Below, in pieces: positions 59,488-64,000 of a stretch of DNA of 64,000 bases. Origin of the DNA: Salsuginibacillus kocurii DSM 18087 (lineage in GTDB: Bacteria; Bacillota; Bacilli; Bacillales; Marinococcaceae). The stretch covers positions 124,001-188,000 of the forward strand of contig NZ_KB898627.1 of the NCBI RefSeq assembly GCF_000377705.1, written 5' to 3'. The notes beneath the pieces were generated by a model. The model was not told the origin of the DNA. It did no database searches and worked only from the letters and a program-made list of their open reading frames with translations. A program made the translations under genes and the position numbers. Position 1 is the first letter of the stretch, and every line of letters starts with the position of its first letter.

Positions 59488-59999
59488 AGCTTCTCACCCC
59501 CTTGCTCATGATTACCACCTGGTTCATCACGAAAGCCTTGAATGTCTTCCCAAATCAACTGTGAAAACCTGATGATCATAAGAGCAGCACCGACTGGCAA
59601 AGCCAAGTAGGGGATATACATTGGTATTCCTAAAGCTGGCGTAAAGTTTGAGTATTGAGTAACAGTTTCAATTGCCTGCCAGCCAGCAACTATGATTAAT
59701 ATACAGAATACAATTGCCATAGCAGAGGCCAAAATAGATAAAATTCTTTTGTAGAGAGGAGGGACATATGCAACCAGGACATCAACTTTGGCATGTGCTC
59801 GTTCACGCACTGCTATGCTGCTTCCAATAAATATAAACCAGATAATCAAGTACCTGGCCATTTCTTCCGACCATATAATTGAATAATTAAAAACATATCT
59901 TAAAACGACTTGGACAAAGATAAGAACTGTAGCTATGATCAATGATAAAACGCCAAAATACTCTTCTAAATGATTAAGGTATTTGTTCAATTTCCCCAA
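59484..59999 (-). CDS. dctQ: TRAP transporter small permease (DctQ)
   Basis: Membrane protein of 171 aa with four helices and the DctQ marks VVLRYVFNYSIIWSEEMARY (conserved W-x-E-E-x-x-R) and AHAKVDVLVAYVPP. It is the small partner of DctM and is needed for uptake. The start is TTG 59997-59999 with a G-rich ribosome site six nt upstream. It lies 72 nt after dctP and overlaps dctM by four nt. Confidence 0.93.
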   Translation of the reverse strand: MGKLNKYLNHLEEYFGVLSLIIATVLIFVQVVLRYVFNYSIIWSEEMARYLIIWFIFIGSSIAVRERAHAKVDVLVAYVPPLYKRILSILASAMAIVFCILIIVAGWQAIETVTQYSNFTPALGIPMYIPYLALPVGAALMIIRFSQLIWEDIQGFRDEPGGNHEQGGEKL

Positions 60000-60071
60000 C
60001 TTTCTCCCCCCCTTTTATATGTATGAAATAAGGGGCTACTTCCCCATAGCCCCCTCAGCAAATTGTTTTGC

Positions 60072-61163
60072 TTACTCCACTAAATCTAATATTTCTTCAG
60101 CATCTTCTACGTCTTCCAAGAAAATATCATATACTCCTTCTGTCGCTTCAATAAACTGTTCTCTTTGGTCTTCAGTTAATTCATGTGTTTCAACATCTTC
60201 TTCTTCCAGCACTTGTTCATATTCTTCCTCAGCTGCTTGAGCTTGCTCCCATTGCCATTCACCAGTTTCTTCTGCAACTTCTTCTACCATCTGCTGCAAG
60301 TCATCTGGCAGTTCTTGATAAAATTCTTCACTGATCAATAAGACATATCCCATATATCCATGCTCACTGTAGGTCATATAATCCTGTACTTCATAAAAGT
60401 TCTGCGTAACAATGTTGGAGAGAGGGTTTTCCTGGCCATCTACTGTTCCCTGTTGCAATGCGGTATATAATTCCGCAAAATCAATAGAAACACCACCAGC
60501 ATTTAAAGCATCAAATTGAGCAGACAGCAACGGGCTTTGCGAAGCACGCATTCTCAAACCGTCCATATCTTCTGGTTCTTCAATAGCACGTTCAGAATTG
60601 GTAAAATGTTTAAAGCCACCGTCCCAATAACCTAAAGCTCTTAATCCTTCATTGCTTAAATACTCATTTAAGGCTTCACCCATCTCCCCATGCATGGAAT
60701 CATAAGCGCTATCTTTGTCATCGAATAAATACGGCAGGTCAAACACTTGGAACTGCGGCACAAATTGAGGTAAAACTCCTGTAAATGGAGCATTCATTTG
60801 AATGGTTCCTGACTGCATTTGTTCGGTTATTTCTCTGTCACTCCCTAATTGGGAGTCAGGGTGTATATCCACCTCTACCCTGCCATCGCTTCGTTCTTCC
60901 ATGAGCTCCCCAAAATATTCTGCTGCTTCACCTTTTGCAGTAGATGGGTTTACCACATGAGCAAAGGTGATCGTATATTCTCCGTCCTCTCCTTCCCCAG
61001 CTGCTGCATCATTATCATCAGCGGTTGTTTCTTCTACTTCTTCGCTCCCATTATCATCCCCATTTTCACTTTCTTCAGGCCCAGCCGTCTCGTCTGATTC
61101 ACCACAACCAACAATAATGAATGATAAACTTACAATTGATAGGAACGTTGACCACTTACGCAT
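60072..61163 (-). CDS. dctP: TRAP transporter substrate-binding lipoprotein (DctP)
   Basis: Lipoprotein of 363 aa: signal peptide with lipobox IVGC, an acidic low-complexity spacer (about 22-60) and the DctP fold. TITFAHVVNPSTAKGEAAEY begins the fold, and GLRMRASQSPLLSAQFDALN carries the conserved Arg that binds the substrate carboxylate. The C-terminal third is rich in Glu, as in other secreted proteins of this genome. The start is ATG 61161-61163 after GGGGGGATTTTA. Neighbouring catabolic genes suggest a sugar acid or related carboxylate as substrate. Confidence 0.94.
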   Translation of the reverse strand: MRKWSTFLSIVSLSFIIVGCGESDETAGPEESENGDDNGSEEVEETTADDNDAAAGEGEDGEYTITFAHVVNPSTAKGEAAEYFGELMEERSDGRVEVDIHPDSQLGSDREITEQMQSGTIQMNAPFTGVLPQFVPQFQVFDLPYLFDDKDSAYDSMHGEMGEALNEYLSNEGLRALGYWDGGFKHFTNSERAIEEPEDMDGLRMRASQSPLLSAQFDALNAGGVSIDFAELYTALQQGTVDGQENPLSNIVTQNFYEVQDYMTYSEHGYMGYVLLISEEFYQELPDDLQQMVEEVAEETGEWQWEQAQAAEEEYEQVLEEEDVETHELTEDQREQFIEATEGVYDIFLEDVEDAEEILDLVE

Positions 61164-61376
61164 TAAAATCCCCCCAATATCATTTGGATTAAAAGTTTCC
61201 GATGCTTTCAAGCGATGAACGGCTTATGAATGAAACGTTTTAACCTAGCGGCTACGCTTAGTGCTTAGTAAAATATTCAGGAAACAAAACTGTATAAGTT
61301 TGTTATTTTAATAGGTCTTTTAGTCCAAATATATTCATCTTCCAGGGAACATCAACTAGGTACATCTTCATTTTAT

Positions 61377-61391
61377 TTAAAACGCTTACAA
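61377..61391 (-). promoter_or_regulatory. cre-like catabolite-control site upstream of dctPQM
   Basis: On the minus strand TTGTAAGCGTTTTAA agrees with the CcpA site WTGNAANCGNWWNCA except at one position. It lies about 215 nt before dctP, near the start of its leader. The rest of the 61164-61518 gap shows no gene. Confidence 0.5.
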
Positions 61392-61518
61392 TAGTCTTAT
61401 CATTTATTGCATGCAGCTCTCAAAAACGGAACAAATAAATTTTTAAAATATAAAATTTTCTTATAATAATGGTGCTAGCTCTTCTTTTTACGAAGTGAAT
61501 GACTTATTTCTATTTAAA

Positions 61519-62340
61519 CTAACAATGCTCAACAAAACGCTTTTTCATTGTGTTCAGCACTTCATCCCCTGGAGTATCCCAGATCGCTTGATTAATAATC
61601 TCTACTTCAATCGGCCCATGATACCCTGCTGCTTCTACAGCTTGGCGGATTCGCCGCAGCTCAATTGCCCCATCTCCCATCATGCCTCTGCCTTTAAATA
61701 AATCCGGGGGAGGCACAGGCCAATCTGAGACATGAAAACCAAGAATACTTTCCCGGGCCCGATCAATATGGTAATACAAATTTGGGTCCCACCATACATG
61801 AAAGACATCAACAACAACGCCAATATAAGGAGAAGCAAATTGTTCAGTTAACTCATTGGCCTCTTCCATCGTTACAATAACCGAACGGTCAGCGGCATAC
61901 ATCGGGTGCAACGGTTCAATTCCGAGTTTAACCCCATGCTGTTCTGCATATGGCAGCACTTCTTCAATCCCTTCTTGTACCCATTTTCGTGCTGTATCAA
62001 TATCTTTATCAGGAGCCGGGCCGCAAACTAATACTAAAACATCCGTTCCTAGTTCAGCCGCTTCGTCCACGGCCCGCTTGTTATCTTCTATCCGCTTTTT
62101 TCTTTCAGGAAGTGAAGAGGCCGGAAACATCCCGCCCCGGCACAAGCTAGAAACTTGCAGCCCGGACTCTTGAATCATCTTTTTGCTTTCTTGCAAGCCA
62201 TATTCATTTAGTTTGTGGCGCCATACTGAAATCCATGGAACGTCATGGCGCACACAGCCATTTATGGCTTCTTTTAAATCCCACTTTTCAGTAGTGATTT
62301 GATTTAAGCTGATTCGCTCCAGGGAAGGTTCGTGCTTCAT
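61519..62340 (-). CDS. Sugar phosphate isomerase/epimerase (xylose isomerase-like TIM barrel)
   Basis: Soluble TIM-barrel protein of 273 aa of the AP-endonuclease-2/xylose-isomerase-like group. Metal-binding acidic residues lie in LGIEPLHPMYAADRSVI, IGVVVDVFHVWWDP and IEVEIINQAIW, and the His ligand in GFHVSDWPV. Relatives isomerise or epimerise sugars, inosose or hydroxypyruvate. It overlaps the DUF993 gene by four nt (ATGA), so the two form one operon with the oxidoreductase upstream. Start after GCAGGGGGTGCAGCT-ATG. Confidence 0.88.
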   Translation of the reverse strand: MKHEPSLERISLNQITTEKWDLKEAINGCVRHDVPWISVWRHKLNEYGLQESKKMIQESGLQVSSLCRGGMFPASSLPERKKRIEDNKRAVDEAAELGTDVLVLVCGPAPDKDIDTARKWVQEGIEEVLPYAEQHGVKLGIEPLHPMYAADRSVIVTMEEANELTEQFASPYIGVVVDVFHVWWDPNLYYHIDRARESILGFHVSDWPVPPPDLFKGRGMMGDGAIELRRIRQAVEAAGYHGPIEVEIINQAIWDTPGDEVLNTMKKRFVEHC

Positions 62341-63518
62341 AGCTGCACCCCCTGCGTAACACCGGCTTGTGCCAGCACTGTTTCCATTCGTTTTACTGCA
62401 CGCTGTTGATCAGTCAATAAACCGGCCTGGTCCGCCAATTTAAACAATTCAGCCAGATGGATAATGGAACGTGAGCTTTCCGCCCCGCCAATCATTCGAA
62501 AGTGAGTCTGATGGCCATTTAAATACGCCATAAACACCACTCCCGTCTTGTAAGAGAACGTAGGTTTTTGAAAAATATGGCGTGCTAACGGCACTGTAGG
62601 GTCCAGCAACTTGTGATACGTTTCTTCATCACCCTCGTCAAAAGCCTGATGAGCAGCAGAAGCAGCAGGAGCAATCGCATCAAAAATGCCTAAAAGAGCG
62701 TCGCTGTACCCGTTCTGGTCCCCTCGTATTAATTCTGGATAATTGAAATCGTCTCCTGTGTACATGCTCACATTAGAAGGCAATAACCGCCGCATCTGAA
62801 TTTCTTTGTCTTTATCCAATAATGAGATTTTGATGCCGTCGACTTTGTGGGAATGTTCGCGGATAATGCGCAAACATACATTCATCGCTTTGTCCAGATC
62901 TTCCTGTCCCCAATAGCCTTTTAAAGCGGGATCGAACATTTCTCCCAGCCAATGAAGGATAACAGGTTTCTTTACTTGTTTAAGAATCCGGCCATATACA
63001 TATTCGTAATCTTCCGGTGTTTTGGCGCAGGCTGCCAGGGCGCGGCTCGCCATAATAATAATCTGTCCTCCTGCTTGTTCCACCTTTTCACACTGCTCTT
63101 CATAAGCAGCGATCACATCGTCCACGGTAACTTCTGGTCCCGGCAGCAACTGATCAGTGCCAGTGCCGCAGGCTATTCGGCCGCCTACCGAGTTCGCTTC
63201 TGCAACCGAACGGGTAATTAACTCCTGCGCTTGATCCCAGCTGAGCCCCATGCCGCGTTGGGCAGTGTCCATGGCTTCAGCAACACCAAGGCCAAGTGAC
63301 CATAAATGGTGGCGGTAAGCCAGTGTTTGATCCCAATCAATCTGGGCATTGCTTAATGGGTCTGAATTTACAAAAGGGTCAGCGACGACATGCGCTGCTG
63401 AAAAAGCCGTGCGGCGTTGAAATCCTGAAGTTTTTTGAGCCTTAATAGGGGCAGTATCGTTTAGGGTATACGTTTCAAGCTTCCCGCCTTCGAGCGGCAG
63501 CGTTATCATTTGAGCCAT
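62337..63518 (-). CDS. DUF993 protein, dihydrodipicolinate synthase-like aldolase fold
   Basis: Protein of 393 aa of the DUF993 family, related to the DHDPS/NAL class I aldolases. VDGIKISLLD (about 245) holds the likely Schiff-base Lys; KKPVILHWLGEMFDP and SMYTGDDFNYPELI form other barrel strands. No member has a firm assignment known to me. The order oxidoreductase, DUF993 and TIM-barrel isomerase recurs in sugar or cyclitol catabolism, so a late aldol cleavage is plausible. The start is ATG 63516-63518 after AAGGAGGGATTCACAG; upstream frame without site. It follows the oxidoreductase stop by 14 nt. Confidence 0.88.
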   Translation of the reverse strand: MAQMITLPLEGGKLETYTLNDTAPIKAQKTSGFQRRTAFSAAHVVADPFVNSDPLSNAQIDWDQTLAYRHHLWSLGLGVAEAMDTAQRGMGLSWDQAQELITRSVAEANSVGGRIACGTGTDQLLPGPEVTVDDVIAAYEEQCEKVEQAGGQIIIMASRALAACAKTPEDYEYVYGRILKQVKKPVILHWLGEMFDPALKGYWGQEDLDKAMNVCLRIIREHSHKVDGIKISLLDKDKEIQMRRLLPSNVSMYTGDDFNYPELIRGDQNGYSDALLGIFDAIAPAASAAHQAFDEGDEETYHKLLDPTVPLARHIFQKPTFSYKTGVVFMAYLNGHQTHFRMIGGAESSRSIIHLAELFKLADQAGLLTDQQRAVKRMETVLAQAGVTQGVQL

Positions 63519-63532
63519 CTGTGAATCCCTCC

Positions 63533-64000
63533 TTAAGTATGAAGTTTTGGCACTTCGACTGCGCATCGTTCTTCCCACGACTTTAATCCAAGGTCGGACA
63601 ACTGAGTTCCTTTTGCTCCTTCTAGCAGGTCCCATGGAAACTCATCATCTTGATGGATATGCTTTAAGAACATTTCCCATTGGATCTTGAAAGCGTTATC
63701 AAACAATTGGTTAGCTGGGACCTCATCCCACTGTTCTTCAAAATTGAAAGGATTCTCAATATCTGGATTCCAGACAGGTTTTGGTGTGTTCACCCGGTGC
63801 TGCACTTTACAATCTCTTAAGCCCGCCACTGCACTTCCTTCTTTCCCATCTACTTGAATGGTCAATAGATCATCCCGATTTACTCGCACTGCCCATGAGG
63901 AATTAGCCTGAACGATAATACCACCGTCAAGTTCAAAAGTAGCGTATGCCGCATCATCGGCTGTACATTTATAAGCTCTTCCATTTTCATCAACACGCTC
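63533..64000 (-). CDS. Gfo/Idh/MocA-family oxidoreductase, C-terminal part (cut by window end)
   Basis: The frame is open to the window edge and yields 155 residues of the C-terminal domain of a Gfo/Idh/MocA NAD(P)-dependent dehydrogenase: DDAAYATFELDGGIIVQANS, then SWAVRVNRDDLLTIQVDGKE, and an ending IHQDDEFPWDLLEGAKGTQL followed by SDLGLKSWEERCAVEVPKL. The strand pattern 'A-x-F-x-L-x-G-G-x-x-x-x-x-x-S-W' is typical. The Rossmann half lies beyond the window. It is the first visible gene of the operon with DUF993 and the isomerase. Confidence 0.85.
   Translation of the reverse strand, partial: ERVDENGRAYKCTADDAAYATFELDGGIIVQANSSWAVRVNRDDLLTIQVDGKEGSAVAGLRDCKVQHRVNTPKPVWNPDIENPFNFEEQWDEVPANQLFDNAFKIQWEMFLKHIHQDDEFPWDLLEGAKGTQLSDLGLKSWEERCAVEVPKLHT

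Noticed and set aside
1-64000. Insertion sequences, prophage, integrases or defence systems
   Set aside because: No transposase, integrase, phage structural, restriction or toxin-antitoxin gene was recognised in any reading frame with a credible start.

Overview
The window is chromosomal DNA from a Gram-positive, low-to-moderate-GC bacterium, most likely a halophilic or alkaliphilic member of the Bacillaceae. The evidence is the strong AAGGAGG-type ribosome sites, the TTG and GTG starts, the many homologues of Bacillus subtilis proteins (YfmR, YhfW, YdbM, TrhO, ThiM, PbpA/H-like) and the acidic proteins together with NhaC and BCCT transporters. No rRNA, tRNA, CRISPR array, insertion sequence or prophage was recognised.

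Layout. 0-10 kb: a partial DUF4236 gene, a small unknown protein, NhaC, release factor 3, a CDF transporter, a TetR regulator with a palindromic operator, an ATP-grasp ligase, ThiM and the ABC-F protein YfmR. 10-14 kb: tandem hairpin repeats; a PlcR-like regulator facing a 40-residue secreted peptide gene; a stand-alone C-terminal domain of 3-dehydroquinate synthase II; an AraC regulator. 14-24 kb: PanF/YhdT, a His-rich lipoprotein, an MCP-like coiled-coil protein, a lone haem-copper oxidase subunit I with two paralogous small membrane proteins, an MDR reductase and a nitrilase-family amidase. 24-32 kb: a TPR protein, RlmI, a Dabb protein, a chemoreceptor, an MBL-rhodanese enzyme behind a CsoR/CstR-type operator, and a BCCT transporter with an octapeptide-repeat tail.

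32-40 kb: an abg-like locus (AbgT importer, three M20 amidohydrolases and a regulator with a GGDEF-like sensor), interrupted by hairpin and 21-nt repeats. 40-49.5 kb: an acyltransferase, membrane proteins, a class B PBP, the FAD/Rieske protein YhfW, an HPr-like protein lacking the phosphorylatable His, and a YdbM-like dehydrogenase. 49.6-52 kb: fapA behind a c-di-GMP-I riboswitch on the minus strand. 52-58 kb: TrhO, an MFS drug exporter, malic enzyme and a NimT/CynX-type MFS protein. 58-64 kb: a TRAP importer (DctPQM) with a cre-like site, next to a catabolic cluster of a TIM-barrel isomerase, a DUF993 aldolase-like protein and a Gfo/Idh/MocA oxidoreductase cut by the window end.

The least ordinary material is: (i) the PlcR-like regulator, convergent secreted peptide and DHQS-II fragment at 10.5-12.4 kb; (ii) three unrelated intergenic arrays that share an exact 21-nt period (37.9, 42.5 and 58.0 kb), one of them between inverted repeats; (iii) hairpin repeat units with covarying stems; (iv) the riboswitch-fapA unit with a possible Shine-Dalgarno-blocking stem; and (v) the lone oxidase subunit with twin small membrane partners.
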